DNA of 64,000 nucleotides from Polynucleobacter sp. MWH-UH23A. Lineage in GTDB: Bacteria > Pseudomonadota > Gammaproteobacteria > Burkholderiales > Burkholderiaceae. The translations under genes were made by a program, and so were the position numbers. The stretch is from positions 1,922,001-1,986,000 of the forward strand of contig NZ_CP099572.1 of NCBI RefSeq assembly GCF_040409805.1, read 5' to 3'. This document shows, piece by piece, positions 26,774 to 36,522 of the stretch (position 1 is the first letter of the stretch; the number at the start of each line of letters is the position of its first letter). The notes under the pieces are model-generated. The model was given only the letters and a program-made list of their open reading frames with translations, had not been told where the DNA came from and made no database searches.

Positions 26774-27574
26774 TTAATGAGAATCTGTCCTAGTCTTGAG
26801 CCCAATTTGATTTACGTCAATATAAGCAACGCTATCTTGTGATTTAGAAAGGTGTTTTCCAAGGACCCAGGCATGTCCATAAACTACCTCTAAGGTCAGT
26901 TTTTGGGGCAAATTGCTTATTTCAGCCTCTAAATGAGAGTTTGCATTTGCCAACTTCAAAGCCTCCACATCCCCCAATAAAAGCTTGGGCTCCTTGTAAT
27001 CCAGAGTCAAATACTCCATATCCATTACAGGGTCAGAAAATCGCTCCGCCACCAAAGCATCGCCTAAATCATGCATATCCCAAGGACTTCTTAAATTTTT
27101 GAGCTGTAGGGCGCCACACTGCATTGCACGCAATTCTTTTCCAGTGTCAGGCCCAAGATAGCTAAATACAACGAGGCCACCCTCACGCAAAACACGCCAA
27201 CACTCTCGCAAAAACAATTTGGGATCTGTTAAGTCCTGCAGCAATAAATTACTAAAAACTAAATCTACAGAATTGTCAGGGATATCAAATTTATTAGAAG
27301 CATAAAGTTGTGCAATTGAACTTGTTTTTACACCTCGAAATATTGATTGCCAACTTGCACGAACTTTTACAACCCACAATTGCAGTCTTGAGGATCCGTC
27401 CTCAATGACACTATGAATGCGAGCATGTGGAAAACGCTTTGCTAATATCGCTTGATGATTTCCTGGATAGTCTGGAGTCACCAAAATATCCCGAACATCC
27501 AGCTTCACGATGTCGAGCTTTTGCAGCATACGATCTGCGATTTCATCTTGTAACCATCTGATGGATTGGGTCAT
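26774..27574 (-). CDS. BioC-like SAM-dependent methyltransferase
   Basis: A 266-residue class I methyltransferase; VDLVFSNLLLQDLTDPKLFLRECWRV is cut here to the key part FSNLLLQ (about 103-109), the BioC-type motif, followed by FSYLGPDT. BioC methylates malonyl-ACP at the start of biotin synthesis, but other small-molecule methyltransferases share these features. The N-terminal SAM-binding glycine loop is degenerate. It is divergent from comF over 23 bp, a conserved neighbourhood in the order. Confidence 0.65.
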   Translation of the reverse strand: MTQSIRWLQDEIADRMLQKLDIVKLDVRDILVTPDYPGNHQAILAKRFPHARIHSVIEDGSSRLQLWVVKVRASWQSIFRGVKTSSIAQLYASNKFDIPDNSVDLVFSNLLLQDLTDPKLFLRECWRVLREGGLVVFSYLGPDTGKELRAMQCGALQLKNLRSPWDMHDLGDALVAERFSDPVMDMEYLTLDYKEPKLLLGDVEALKLANANSHLEAEISNLPQKLTLEVVYGHAWVLGKHLSKSQDSVAYIDVNQIGLKTRTDSH

Positions 27575-27597
27575 TAGCTCAGTATACTCAGCGCCCC

Positions 27598-28344
27598 ATG
27601 CGAATTCTAGATAATCTTATTCAATCGTTCAGCAATTCGGTCTTACCAACGGCATGTATCGTTTGCCAACAATATCAATCCGCAGGCATTTGCACTCAAT
27701 GCCTGCAAATGATTTATTACAACTGTCTTTTGCAATATGAATGCTGCCATCTCTGTGGAATTCCATTGCAATCTGCAGAGATTAAGCAACAGAAGTGCAA
27801 TGCTTGCATTGCAGAAGCGCCCTGGTTTGATCAAACGATTTGCCTTGATCGTTATGACGGCCTCCTTCAAGAAGCGCTCCATCAATTTAAGTATCAAAAG
27901 CGTCTTGCATGTGCTCATGGACTTAGCGAGATTTGGAATACAGTACTTGCAAACGAAATTGACGATCGATCGATCGATTATTTACTACCCGTTCCGCTAA
28001 GTCAGAAAAAGCTACTTGCTCGTGGCTTTAACCAAAGTTGGGAGCTTGCAAAAAGAATTGAATGTGGAAAACATCTAAAGAAACTACCCCATGCTCTAAA
28101 ACGATTTCACCATGTAGAGGATCAAGCAGCTAAAAATTATTCTGCGCGACAACATGACATACGCCAGATGTTTTATATTGATACAAAAGATGTCAAAAAA
28201 CTTGAAGGTAAATCTATTGCAGTTTTTGATGACGTTATGACAAGCGGGGCGACACTCAATGAGATCGCACGCACGCTCAAGATGGTCGGGGTGGCTCGAG
28301 TCAGCAATTGGGTCCTATTAAGAACAACTAAACTGAGCCTATAA
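27598..28344 (+). CDS. ComF family phosphoribosyltransferase-like protein
   Basis: A 248-residue protein with an N-terminal cysteine-rich (zinc-ribbon-like) region (CIVC..CTQC..CHLCG..CNAC within residues 20-70) and a C-terminal PRTase fold with the PRPP loop VFDDVMTSGATL. ComF homologues are linked to DNA uptake in competent bacteria, but the housekeeping role is unclear. It lies divergent from the BioC-like gene and 36 bp before trmL. Confidence 0.88.
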   Translation: MRILDNLIQSFSNSVLPTACIVCQQYQSAGICTQCLQMIYYNCLLQYECCHLCGIPLQSAEIKQQKCNACIAEAPWFDQTICLDRYDGLLQEALHQFKYQKRLACAHGLSEIWNTVLANEIDDRSIDYLLPVPLSQKKLLARGFNQSWELAKRIECGKHLKKLPHALKRFHHVEDQAAKNYSARQHDIRQMFYIDTKDVKKLEGKSIAVFDDVMTSGATLNEIARTLKMVGVARVSNWVLLRTTKLSL

Positions 28345-28380
28345 GCCGAGCTCATGAGCTACTTAAAGTAAAGAATTCGT

Positions 28381-28851
28381 ATGTTTAATATCGTTTTATT
28401 TGAACCAGAAATCCCACCCAACACTGGGAACATCATTCGCCTATGCGCCAATACAGGGGCAAAACTTCACCTGATAGAGCCGCTAGGATTTCCAATGGAA
28501 GATGCAAAATTACGACGCGCTGGATTGGACTATCACGAGTTTGCAAGCATTGCAGTTCATCGAAACTGGGCTGAGTTTCTCAAAAATGAATCTCCTAAAC
28601 CACAACATTTATTTGCCTTAACCACTAAAGGTAGCGGAAAGTTTCATGAAGGTAAATTTCAAGCGGATGATTACTTTATTTTTGGCTCTGAAACAAAAGG
28701 TATTACCGATGAGGTTCGGAGTTCAATTCCAACCGAAAATCAATTGCGCCTAGCAATGAAAGACAATAGTCGCAGTCTAAATCTTTCTAATACTGTAGCA
28801 ATTGTTGTTTATGAAGCATGGCGCCAAAATGGATTTATAGGCGGCAAATAA
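28381..28851 (+). CDS. trmL: tRNA (cytidine/uridine-34-2'-O)-methyltransferase TrmL
   Basis: A 156-residue SPOUT methyltransferase. Signatures are the N-terminal [18 protein letters not shown], the FGSETKG loop and the knotted C-terminal [13 protein letters not shown]. It methylates the wobble base of tRNA-Leu isoacceptors. It is convergent with gpsA; in E. coli the two are also near neighbours. Confidence 0.95.
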   Translation: MFNIVLFEPEIPPNTGNIIRLCANTGAKLHLIEPLGFPMEDAKLRRAGLDYHEFASIAVHRNWAEFLKNESPKPQHLFALTTKGSGKFHEGKFQADDYFIFGSETKGITDEVRSSIPTENQLRLAMKDNSRSLNLSNTVAIVVYEAWRQNGFIGGK

Positions 28852-28861
28852 AAACAATTAA

Positions 28862-29884
28862 TTACGATTCAATTTTAGGATCGCGTCCCATTAATTTTTT
28901 GACAGCGTCTTGTGCTTGAAGTTTGCCTGCCAGTACATCACCCATCATGGTGGTGATAGGCATCTCAACGTTTAATCGCTTAGCAAGATCTCCTACAGCG
29001 GCGGCACACAAGACACCCTCTGCGACGTGCCCCAAGTTCGCCAAAATTTCATCTAAAGACTTACCTGATGCCAGCTCAAGGCCAACTCGACGATTGCGAG
29101 AAAGGTTTCCTGTCGCAGTCAAAATTAAATCTCCAACGCCCGTAAGTCCCATGCAGGTTTCTGATTTACCGCCCGCAGCTTTAACTAAACGCATCATTTC
29201 AGCCAAGCCACGAGTTAAGACTGCTGCACGTGCGTTCAAGCCGAGATCTAGGCCATCACCAATACCAGCGGCAATCGCTAAAACATTCTTAACAGCGCCG
29301 CCTAGCTCAACACCAATCAAATCATCACTTGAATAAACGCGCATATTGCCATGATGAAAAGCGGCCTGAACAATTTTGCACAGACGCTCAGATGGGCTGG
29401 CAACTGTTAGCGCACAAGGCATTCCAGAACCAACCTCGTGGGCAAAACTTGGTCCTGATAATGCACCATATGCATGCTGGATGCCGCGACTATGGAGTCG
29501 ATCTTCACGCTCAACCACTTGATGTGGCAACAGGGCTGTTGTTGGCTCCAAACCTTTGCATAGCCAAACAATATTTAATGAATGATCGGCTATCTTCAGA
29601 ACCCGTGCAATAGTTTCTGACAAACCCAACATAGGAGTCGCGATTACCAAAAGATCATCTACCCCCAGTCTTTTTACTGCCGCATCAAAATCACTTTCGA
29701 GGTGAAGATTCTTTGGCAAAGAAATGCCAGGTAGGTAGGCATGGTTTTCGCCGCTTTGAGCAATTGCTCTTAGCTGATCTGCGCTTCGAGACCATAAACA
29801 AACATCTTCTTCACGCAGTTGACGAGCCGCTTGGGAGGCCATTGCCGTCCCCCACGCGCCAGCGCCAAGTAATGTCACTTTCAT
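28862..29884 (-). CDS. gpsA: NAD(P)H-dependent glycerol-3-phosphate dehydrogenase
   Basis: A 340-residue GpsA making sn-glycerol 3-phosphate for phospholipids. It has the Rossmann loop GAGAWGTA (7-14), the GPSFAHEV motif and the active-site GAVKNVLAIAAG with its catalytic Lys. It follows secB on the minus strand, giving the rhodanese-grxC-secB-gpsA order also known from E. coli. Confidence 0.96.
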   Translation of the reverse strand: MKVTLLGAGAWGTAMASQAARQLREEDVCLWSRSADQLRAIAQSGENHAYLPGISLPKNLHLESDFDAAVKRLGVDDLLVIATPMLGLSETIARVLKIADHSLNIVWLCKGLEPTTALLPHQVVEREDRLHSRGIQHAYGALSGPSFAHEVGSGMPCALTVASPSERLCKIVQAAFHHGNMRVYSSDDLIGVELGGAVKNVLAIAAGIGDGLDLGLNARAAVLTRGLAEMMRLVKAAGGKSETCMGLTGVGDLILTATGNLSRNRRVGLELASGKSLDEILANLGHVAEGVLCAAAVGDLAKRLNVEMPITTMMGDVLAGKLQAQDAVKKLMGRDPKIES

Positions 29885-29908
29885 AATGAGTGACTCAGCC
29901 TAGCAAAT

Positions 29909-30433
29909 TTAATTGGGGAGAATGATTTTGCTCTCATCAGCACCATCATTATCAGCGCTGGTTGCGGCCTGTTGTGCCTGCATCAACCTGTGCTCATACA
30001 TGCCGTGGAAATTAATTTCATTCAAGTGGATTGGCTGGAAGCCAGCACGACTGATCACATCAGCCATATTTGAACGTAAGTATGGATACAAAATGGTTGG
30101 GCAAGTGATGCCTAACATCGGATCTATTTGTTCTGCGGGAATGTTATTAAATTCAAAAATGCCGGCTTGATTGGCTTCAACTAAGAACAATACTTTGCCT
30201 TCAACTCGCGCTGTCAGAGTAGAGCTCAAAGAGACCTCAAATAATTCGTCATTAATTCTCTTTACCGCAATATCGACTTCAACTTGCACTTGTGGCTCAG
30301 CTACTACCAAGAAAATCTCTGGAGCATTTGGCTGCTCAAGAGACAAGTCTTTCAAATAGATTCGCTGAATACGAAATGATGGGTCTTTGGATTCAGAATT
30401 TGCAGCACTAGGTGCAGAAGATTGTTCAGTCAT
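29909..30433 (-). CDS. secB: Protein-export chaperone SecB
   Basis: A 174-residue SecB that keeps preproteins unfolded and passes them to SecA. The family core begins at [16 protein letters not shown] and includes the C-terminal [19 protein letters not shown] region. The N-terminal 20 residues and the acidic tail are low complexity. It is followed by gpsA and preceded by grxC on the same strand. Confidence 0.96.
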   Translation of the reverse strand: MTEQSSAPSAANSESKDPSFRIQRIYLKDLSLEQPNAPEIFLVVAEPQVQVEVDIAVKRINDELFEVSLSSTLTARVEGKVLFLVEANQAGIFEFNNIPAEQIDPMLGITCPTILYPYLRSNMADVISRAGFQPIHLNEINFHGMYEHRLMQAQQAATSADNDGADESKIILPN

Positions 30434-30459
30434 TACAAACTTTCTTAATGTTGTATCTA

Positions 30460-30714
30460 TTAAACCAATAATGGATCAAGCTTACCAGCGCGATCTAGAG
30501 CTACCAAATCATCATATCCGCCAACATGAATGTCGCCAATATAGATTTGCGGGACAGTTCGTCGCCCAGTTCTTGTCATCATCGTTTCACGTTGGGCTGG
30601 ATCACGATCAATCAAGATTTTTTCCAAATTAGTCACGCCCTTTTTTACCAATAGCTTTTCAGCCATCACGCAATATGGGCAAACTTGTGTGCTGTACATC
30701 GTTACTTGAGGCAT
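30460..30714 (-). CDS. grxC: Glutaredoxin 3
   Basis: An 84-residue glutaredoxin with active site CPYC (residues 12-15), the TVPQIYIG cis-Pro motif and the GGYDD glutathione-binding turn. It reduces disulfides using glutathione, whose synthesis genes gshA and gshB are also in this window. It lies 1 bp after the rhodanese gene on the minus strand. Confidence 0.96.
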   Translation of the reverse strand: MPQVTMYSTQVCPYCVMAEKLLVKKGVTNLEKILIDRDPAQRETMMTRTGRRTVPQIYIGDIHVGGYDDLVALDRAGKLDPLLV

Positions 30715-30715
30715 A

Positions 30716-31141
30716 TCACTTACCTTGCTTCACTAAAGGAAGAGCGGCAACTTTCCATGCCTGCACTCCACCTTCTAAAAAACCCACTTCAGCAAATCCA
30801 AGGCTTTTCGCTTCTGCAAGAGCTTTACGCGAATGAGAGCCGGTATCACACACCAACACTACTGGATGCTTGCGATCTAACTTCATACCCTCAATCGAGG
30901 CAGCTAGGCCAGAACGATTGGCTAGTTTTGCACCTGGCAAATGACCAGCCTTATAGGCATCTTCAGAGCGCAAATCAAGAACATATGCCTTGCGACGATT
31001 AATCCAAATAGTAGCCTCTGTCGGCGACAAGCCTTTACCGCTGATAAGCGTAGATAATGTAGGTAGGAAAAGCGCGGCGCCCGATATTAGTAAAAGGGCT
31101 ATAAGCGCTAAATTATCGATTTGCGTGAGAAAGTTCATCAT
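30716..31141 (-). CDS. Membrane-anchored rhodanese-like protein
   Basis: A 141-residue protein with an N-terminal membrane helix (about 10-32) and a rhodanese domain with the active-site loop CDTGSHSRKA. It resembles E. coli YibN, which also precedes grxC-secB-gpsA. Rhodaneses transfer sulfane sulfur; its partner is unknown. It is divergent from gpmA, 19 bp away. Confidence 0.9.
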   Translation of the reverse strand: MMNFLTQIDNLALIALLLISGAALFLPTLSTLISGKGLSPTEATIWINRRKAYVLDLRSEDAYKAGHLPGAKLANRSGLAASIEGMKLDRKHPVVLVCDTGSHSRKALAEAKSLGFAEVGFLEGGVQAWKVAALPLVKQGK

Positions 31142-31160
31142 CAGATTATAGAATGGCTCT

Positions 31161-31850
31161 ATGAAACAACTTGTCCTTATTCGTCATGGCGAATCCGCCT
31201 GGAACCTTGAAAACCGCTTCACTGGATGGGCGGACGTTGACTTGACCCCAAAAGGCACTGAACAAGCACTAGCAGCTGGTGAAAACCTTCGAAAAGCAGG
31301 CTATGAATTTGATATTGCCTACACCTCCGTTTTAAGACGTGCAATTCGTACCCTTTGGCATGTTCAAGACACCATGGACCTCATGTGGATACCAGTAGTC
31401 CATAGCTGGAGATTAAATGAGCGACATTACGGTGCACTCACCGGCTTAAACAAAGCAGAGACTGCGGCTAAATATGGCGATGAACAAGTTCATATCTGGC
31501 GACGCTCATACGATGTTCGCCCACCACTTCTAGAAAAGGATGATGAACGCAATCCAAAAAATGACACGCGTTACTCTAAGCTCAATCCTTCCGACATTCC
31601 TCTTGGTGAGTGTCTCAAAGATAACGTTGAGCGTGTATTGCCACTTTGGAATGAATCCATCGCCCCCGCACTAAAAGCAAACAAGCGTGTATTACTTGTT
31701 GCACACGGCAATAGTATTCGCTCTTTAATTAAGTACCTTGACCAAATGTCTGATGAGGCCATCATGGAAGTCAATGTACCGAACGGTGTACCTCTGGTTT
31801 ATGAATTAGACGATAACCTTAAGCCAATACAACACTTCTACTTGGATTAA
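31161..31850 (+). CDS. gpmA: 2,3-bisphosphoglycerate-dependent phosphoglycerate mutase
   Basis: A 229-residue dPGM of glycolysis and gluconeogenesis, with the phosphohistidine motif [10 protein letters not shown] (His9), [12 protein letters not shown] and the second catalytic His in VAHGNSIR. Length is normal. It is followed 12 bp later by ctpA. Confidence 0.97.
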   Translation: MKQLVLIRHGESAWNLENRFTGWADVDLTPKGTEQALAAGENLRKAGYEFDIAYTSVLRRAIRTLWHVQDTMDLMWIPVVHSWRLNERHYGALTGLNKAETAAKYGDEQVHIWRRSYDVRPPLLEKDDERNPKNDTRYSKLNPSDIPLGECLKDNVERVLPLWNESIAPALKANKRVLLVAHGNSIRSLIKYLDQMSDEAIMEVNVPNGVPLVYELDDNLKPIQHFYLD

Positions 31851-31862
31851 ACCCTGAAAAAT

Positions 31863-33296
31863 ATGCGTCAATTTCTTAAGAACTTTGCACTAATCGCAAT
31901 TGGCTTGATAGCTGGTGTAGCTGCCACTATTCAGCTTTCAGCAACTGCCCAACAAGGCGGGCAACTCCCGCTAGATGAGCTACGTACACTCTCAAATGTA
32001 TTTGCCCAGATCAAGCGGGAGTATGTTGAACCTATTGAAGATAAGCAGCTCTTAACAGATGCCGTCAAAGGTATGGTCAGTAGCCTTGATCCTCACTCTA
32101 CGTTTTTAGATAAAAAAGATTTCACAGAAATGCAAGAGCAAACTTCTGGGAAATTCGCAGGACTCGGAATTGAAATTACTTCTGAAGATGGTGTAGTAAA
32201 GGTTCTCAATCCAATTGAAGACAGCCCAGCCGCACGCGCCGGTTTACAAGCCGGAGATTTAATCACTCGCTTAGACGACAAACCTGTTCGCGGTATGTCT
32301 CTTGACAAAGCAGTGCGCACTATGCGCGGCACCCCTGGTACCAAAATTACCTTAACGGTTTATCGCAAAAGCGAGGAACGTAGCTTCCCAGTAACGATTA
32401 CCCGCGCTGAAATCAAAGTGCAATCCGTTAAAGCAAAAATTGTTGATAACGATATCGCTTGGGTTCGCATTACCAGCTTCCAAGAGCGCACCGTTCCAGA
32501 TCTTGCTAAAAAACTCACCGACCTTGCTAACCAGAATCCAAAGCTAAAAGGTGTCATTTTGGATCTTCGTAATAACGGTGGTGGCCTATTACAAGGTGCC
32601 GTTGGGGTTGCCGCGGCATTCTTGCCTGCGGACTCTGTAATTGTTTCAACCAAGGGGCAAGCGCCAGATTCCAAGCAAGTCTTTAATGCGACTCCAGCAA
32701 TGTATCGGCTTAGCGAACCGGGCGATCCATTGGCGGGTGTCCCACCCATCTTCAAGAAATTGCCGATGGTCGTTTTGGTAAATGCCTATTCAGCTTCTGC
32801 ATCTGAAATTGTTGCGGGTGCCTTACAAGACTACAAACGAGCAACCATTATTGGCAAAACTACTTTTGGTAAAGGTTCTGTGCAAACCGTTCGTCCATTA
32901 ACAAATGATTCGGCCCTCAAAATCACAACCGCTTATTACTACACACCAAGCGGTAAGTCCATTCAGGCGTTTGGCATCAAACCAGATATTCCTGTTGATC
33001 AAAATAAAGATGGCGATCCTGATGATGTATTAATTACGCGTGAGATTGATAGCGAAAAACATTTACGTAATAAGCAATCTGCCGAAGATAAATTAATTAA
33101 GGATCGTGAAGAGCGCCGCCTACAAGAGCTTCAACGCATTGAAGATAAGAATGCTAAGAAAACTCCTGAAGAGAAAGAAAAGGACAAGAACAAGAAGCCT
33201 GTTGAACTGGGTAGCGCTGATGATTTCATGCTCACGCAAGCAGTGGCATTTATTAACGGTCAGCCGGTCAAGCGCTCATCATCCAAGCTTGAGTAA
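31863..33296 (+). CDS. Carboxyl-terminal processing protease, S41 family
   Basis: A 477-residue periplasmic protease: signal anchor (about 8-27), PDZ domain (about 90-175; GLGIEI..AGLQAGDLI), then the S41 domain with the catalytic Ser in ASASEIV and Lys in GKTTFGKGSVQT. A charged Lys/Glu-rich linker lies near residues 400-455. CtpA-type proteases trim or degrade envelope proteins. It lies between gpmA and a moeB-like gene, apparently co-transcribed. Confidence 0.93.
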   Translation: MRQFLKNFALIAIGLIAGVAATIQLSATAQQGGQLPLDELRTLSNVFAQIKREYVEPIEDKQLLTDAVKGMVSSLDPHSTFLDKKDFTEMQEQTSGKFAGLGIEITSEDGVVKVLNPIEDSPAARAGLQAGDLITRLDDKPVRGMSLDKAVRTMRGTPGTKITLTVYRKSEERSFPVTITRAEIKVQSVKAKIVDNDIAWVRITSFQERTVPDLAKKLTDLANQNPKLKGVILDLRNNGGGLLQGAVGVAAAFLPADSVIVSTKGQAPDSKQVFNATPAMYRLSEPGDPLAGVPPIFKKLPMVVLVNAYSASASEIVAGALQDYKRATIIGKTTFGKGSVQTVRPLTNDSALKITTAYYYTPSGKSIQAFGIKPDIPVDQNKDGDPDDVLITREIDSEKHLRNKQSAEDKLIKDREERRLQELQRIEDKNAKKTPEEKEKDKNKKPVELGSADDFMLTQAVAFINGQPVKRSSSKLE

Positions 33297-33304
33297 TCAG
33301 CAAT

Positions 33305-34063
33305 ATGAATGATGAGCAGTTGCTTCGCTATTCAAGGCATGTATTGCTTGAGGATATCGATGTTCAGGGCCAAGAGAAGTTATTGCATGCCCATGCGTTA
33401 ATCATAGGCGCCGGGGGTTTAGGTAGCGCAGCTGCACCATACCTAGTAGCTGCAGGTTTTGGGAGAATTACTCTCGTTGACCATGATGTTGTAGAGCTCA
33501 CTAATCTACAACGACAAATCATGCATACCGAGCAAACAATTGGCAAAAGCAAAGTAGCTTCTGGCCAACAGTTCCTAGGGCAACTTAACTCTGGCGTTAA
33601 AGTTGATATTTTTCAAGAGAGAATTACGACTAATCTACTTGAAAAGCTATTACCAACAGTTGATATTGTTTTAGATTGCACCGACAACTTTAAAACTAGA
33701 CAACTGATTAACGCGGCTTGTGTTCAATATCAAACACCACTCGTTTCTGGCTCTGCTTTGCGCTTTGATGGGCAGGTTTCTGTGTTTGATCCCCAAACCA
33801 AAACCTCTCCTTGCTATGCCTGCATCTTCCCCCCTGAAGAAGAATTCGAAGAAGTCAGTTGCTCGAGCATGGGCATCTTTTCTCCGCTAGTTGGCATCAT
33901 CGGCGCCATCCAGGCCGCGCAAGCACTACAGGTCATTATTGGCTTCGGGGAGTCATTAGTGGGGCGAATGTTGCTCTGGAATGCTCGCACCACACAAGTA
34001 GATCAAATCAAAATTACTCGCAACCCCGACTGCCCAGTTTGCGGAAAAAATCACTCTAGCTAG
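33305..34063 (+). CDS. ThiF/MoeB/HesA family adenylyltransferase
   Basis: A 252-residue E1-like enzyme with the ATP loop GAGGLGSAAAPYL, the catalytic Asp in LDCTDNF, and the zinc pairs CYAC and CPVCG. It activates the C-terminus of a ubiquitin-like sulfur carrier (MoaD or ThiS). Without moaD/thiS nearby I cannot choose between MoeB and ThiF. Its end overlaps the ptsI end by four bases on the opposite strand. Confidence 0.88.
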   Translation: MNDEQLLRYSRHVLLEDIDVQGQEKLLHAHALIIGAGGLGSAAAPYLVAAGFGRITLVDHDVVELTNLQRQIMHTEQTIGKSKVASGQQFLGQLNSGVKVDIFQERITTNLLEKLLPTVDIVLDCTDNFKTRQLINAACVQYQTPLVSGSALRFDGQVSVFDPQTKTSPCYACIFPPEEEFEEVSCSSMGIFSPLVGIIGAIQAAQALQVIIGFGESLVGRMLLWNARTTQVDQIKITRNPDCPVCGKNHSS

Positions 34064-35808
34064 GAGAACAAACGCTCTAAGGCTTTTGCTTGAGCTTCAG
34101 GCTCGTAAGCCTTAAGAACACGTGGGAAGCGAGCCTTTAAAATACCCGCATTAGCCTGTAGAATTTCTCGCTTGACAAATAAAAGCTGACTGAAGTGCAT
34201 AGAGAAATCAGTCAAACCCATCGCAAGCAATAACTTCGTCAAACTGGGATCCCCGGCCATCTCTCCACAAACCGCCACAGGCACACCAGCACGCTTTGCT
34301 TGATCAATGATGTTGGCAATTAAATTCAGAATTGCGGGATGTAATGGGTCATATAAATGCGCCACTGCATGATCTGCGCGGTCAATGGCTAAGGTGTATT
34401 GAATTAAGTCATTGGTGCCAATAGATAAGAAATCAAATCGCTCAATAAACAAAGGAAGCACTAATGCAGCTGCTGGAATCTCAATCATGGCACCCACTTG
34501 AATATTGGGGTTAAATGACTGTCCACGCTGCAGTAACTGCTGCTTTGCTTTTTCAATTAGACGAAATGTTTCATCAATTTCTTTTGCATGAGCAAGCATT
34601 GGAATCATGATGCGTGCTTGGCCGTGTGCAGAGGCACGCAATATTGCCCTTAGCTGCGTAAGGAAAATTTCTGGCTCTGTTAAAGACCAACGAATAGCCC
34701 TTAAACCTAACGGTGATGTACCGGTTTGCGATACATCAGCACCACCCATACCCAATGCCTTATCAGCACCAACGTCAATCGTCCGAATATTGACTGGCAA
34801 ACCATGCATGAGGTCTACAACACGACGGTATTCTTGATACTGCTGTTCTTCGTCTGGCAAGGCTTGCTTGCGATCCATGAATAAAAACTCAGAACGGAAT
34901 AAGCCAACACCGACCGCACCTAACTTCACCGCTTGTATAGCATCTTCAGGTAACTCGATATTGGCAAAGAGCTCAATATCAACACGATCTAAAGTTTCTG
35001 TTTTAGCGTGCTTTAACTGTTGAAGTTTTCGTGCATCCTTTGCGGCCTGAGTTTGTAGCTTGCGATATTCGGCTAATAATTGCTCATCCGGAGCAACAAC
35101 GACCACGCCTTGCTCGCCATCCAAAATAAGCCAGTCGCCATGACGAATCATTTCGCTGGCATGACGCACACCAACTACCGCCGGAATTTCCATGCTGCGC
35201 GCAACAATCGCAGTGTGAGAAGTTTTTCCACCAAGATCGGTTACGAAACCAGTAAACGCATGATCTTTGAAGCGCAACATGTCATGCGGAGCAATATCAT
35301 GGGCAACAATGATGGACTCGACACCCACATCGCTCGATGGCAAGAATTCGGTCTCGAGAGTATCTTTTTGTGAATTGATTGCCTTAATGACGCGCTCTGC
35401 AACCTGACGAATATCATTCGCGCGTTCTTTTAGGTAAGGATCTTCAATTTCCGCAAACTGCTCAAGAAGGTCATTTAGCTCCGTAGTCAAAGCCCAGGCG
35501 GCATTCAGTCGTTGCGTCCGAATTAACTTAAGCGGTTTTTCTGCAAGGGCAGGATCTGCCAAGATCATGCCATGCACATCCAAAAATGCAGCCATCTCCT
35601 GAGGCGCATCTTTAGGCAAGCCTTGGCGCAACTGATCAAGCTCTAAACGCACTTGATCGAAAGCATCTAATAATTTTTTAGCTTCTGCATCTTCTTTGCC
35701 AGGCTCAACTAAATAATGACTAACCTCTAATGCTGCACGTGAAATCAGCACGGCCTTGCCAATGGCAATACCCTTTGATACTGGAATTCCGTGCAATGCA
35801 AATGTCAT
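34060..35808 (-). CDS. ptsI: PTS enzyme I (PEP-protein phosphotransferase)
   Basis: A 582-residue enzyme I with the phospho-His GGKTSHTAIVARS (His198), the HPr-binding N domain and the C-terminal PEP-binding TIM barrel (GTNDLIQYTLAIDR, Cys in VCGEMAGDP). It starts the phosphorelay to HPr. It lies 2 bp after ptsH. No EIIB or EIIC is nearby, so the relay is regulatory here, not a transporter. Confidence 0.97.
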   Translation of the reverse strand: MTFALHGIPVSKGIAIGKAVLISRAALEVSHYLVEPGKEDAEAKKLLDAFDQVRLELDQLRQGLPKDAPQEMAAFLDVHGMILADPALAEKPLKLIRTQRLNAAWALTTELNDLLEQFAEIEDPYLKERANDIRQVAERVIKAINSQKDTLETEFLPSSDVGVESIIVAHDIAPHDMLRFKDHAFTGFVTDLGGKTSHTAIVARSMEIPAVVGVRHASEMIRHGDWLILDGEQGVVVVAPDEQLLAEYRKLQTQAAKDARKLQQLKHAKTETLDRVDIELFANIELPEDAIQAVKLGAVGVGLFRSEFLFMDRKQALPDEEQQYQEYRRVVDLMHGLPVNIRTIDVGADKALGMGGADVSQTGTSPLGLRAIRWSLTEPEIFLTQLRAILRASAHGQARIMIPMLAHAKEIDETFRLIEKAKQQLLQRGQSFNPNIQVGAMIEIPAAALVLPLFIERFDFLSIGTNDLIQYTLAIDRADHAVAHLYDPLHPAILNLIANIIDQAKRAGVPVAVCGEMAGDPSLTKLLLAMGLTDFSMHFSQLLFVKREILQANAGILKARFPRVLKAYEPEAQAKALERLFS

Positions 35809-35810
35809 TC

Positions 35811-36080
35811 CTATTCGCCTTCTCCAAAGCGATCATTAATTAATGCAGTGAGAGCTTCCATAGCTTCATCCGCTTTTTCACCAACAGTCTCAAGCGTAAC
35901 AGTGCTACCAATTCCAGCTGCCAACATCATCACACCCATAATACTTTTGGCATTAATTTGACGACCATTGCGTGACAGAAATATTTCGCAAGGAAATTGG
36001 GCTGCTAGCTGAGATAGCTTGGCTGAGGCTCTCGCATGTAAACCCAATTTGTTAATGATCTCAATTTCAGCAACAGGCAT
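35811..36080 (-). CDS. ptsH: HPr phosphocarrier protein
   Basis: An 89-residue HPr with phospho-His15 (NKLGLHARASA) and the regulatory Ser46 (NAKSIMGV) used by HPr kinase, which is encoded at 2734-3720. Having both sites means HPr can be switched between the enzyme I and HprK branches. It lies between the EIIA-Man gene and ptsI on one strand. Confidence 0.97.
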   Translation of the reverse strand: MPVAEIEIINKLGLHARASAKLSQLAAQFPCEIFLSRNGRQINAKSIMGVMMLAAGIGSTVTLETVGEKADEAMEALTALINDRFGEGE

Positions 36081-36098
36081 GTTTTTCTTCTCTCCTAT

Positions 36099-36521
36099 TT
36101 ACGCTTGGCTTACTTTTGCACCTAAGCGCAAAATACCGTTCTGGCCACCAGCCAAAGCCTTTTGGGCTAACTCTTCGAGATCTTCGGTGCGATGAGAAAC
36201 GCAACGCATTAGCATCGGAAGATTTAGCCCAGCCAAAACAACCACGGGCGTATTTAATCCTGATAGCGGACCCAAGCCCTCTAGCTTAGAAGCCACGTTT
36301 GCGGGTGTCGCACCCATCACATCAGTCAAGATCAAAACACCGTTACCCGAATTCACTCCATAGGCAGCTTTTAAGACTCGGTCAAAACTAGCTTTGACAT
36401 CTTCATGAGGTGGAATATCCACAGCCCGAATACGCTCAGGCAAAGCACCAAACGTATGCTCTACAAATCCTAGCATTGCGCTGGCTACAGGGGTATGCGC
36501 AACAATTACAATTCCTGCCAT
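36099..36521 (-). CDS. PTS EIIA component, mannose family
   Basis: A 140-residue EIIA-Man domain protein with the phospho-acceptor His9 in IVIVAHTPVA. Sugar transporters of this family need EIIB, C and D, none of which is present, so it is probably a regulatory terminal acceptor from HPr. The ATG at 36521 follows the gshB stop (TAA, 36525-36523) by one base; a start at 36542 would overlap gshB and add unconserved residues. Confidence 0.92.
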   Translation of the reverse strand: MAGIVIVAHTPVASAMLGFVEHTFGALPERIRAVDIPPHEDVKASFDRVLKAAYGVNSGNGVLILTDVMGATPANVASKLEGLGPLSGLNTPVVVLAGLNLPMLMRCVSHRTEDLEELAQKALAGGQNGILRLGAKVSQA

Positions 36522-36522
36522 G

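Noticed and set aside
27963..27978. Four tandem CGAT units in comF
   Set aside because: A short repeat within a normal coding stretch (IDDRSIDYL); too short to be a functional array.
28923..29336. 137-residue plus-strand frame opposite gpsA
   Set aside because: Antisense shadow of a clear dehydrogenase gene; its Pro/Ser/Lys-rich composition is typical of an antisense frame.
32360..32755. 131-residue minus-strand frame opposite the S41 protease gene
   Set aside because: Entirely inside the PDZ/S41 coding region with no recognisable domain.
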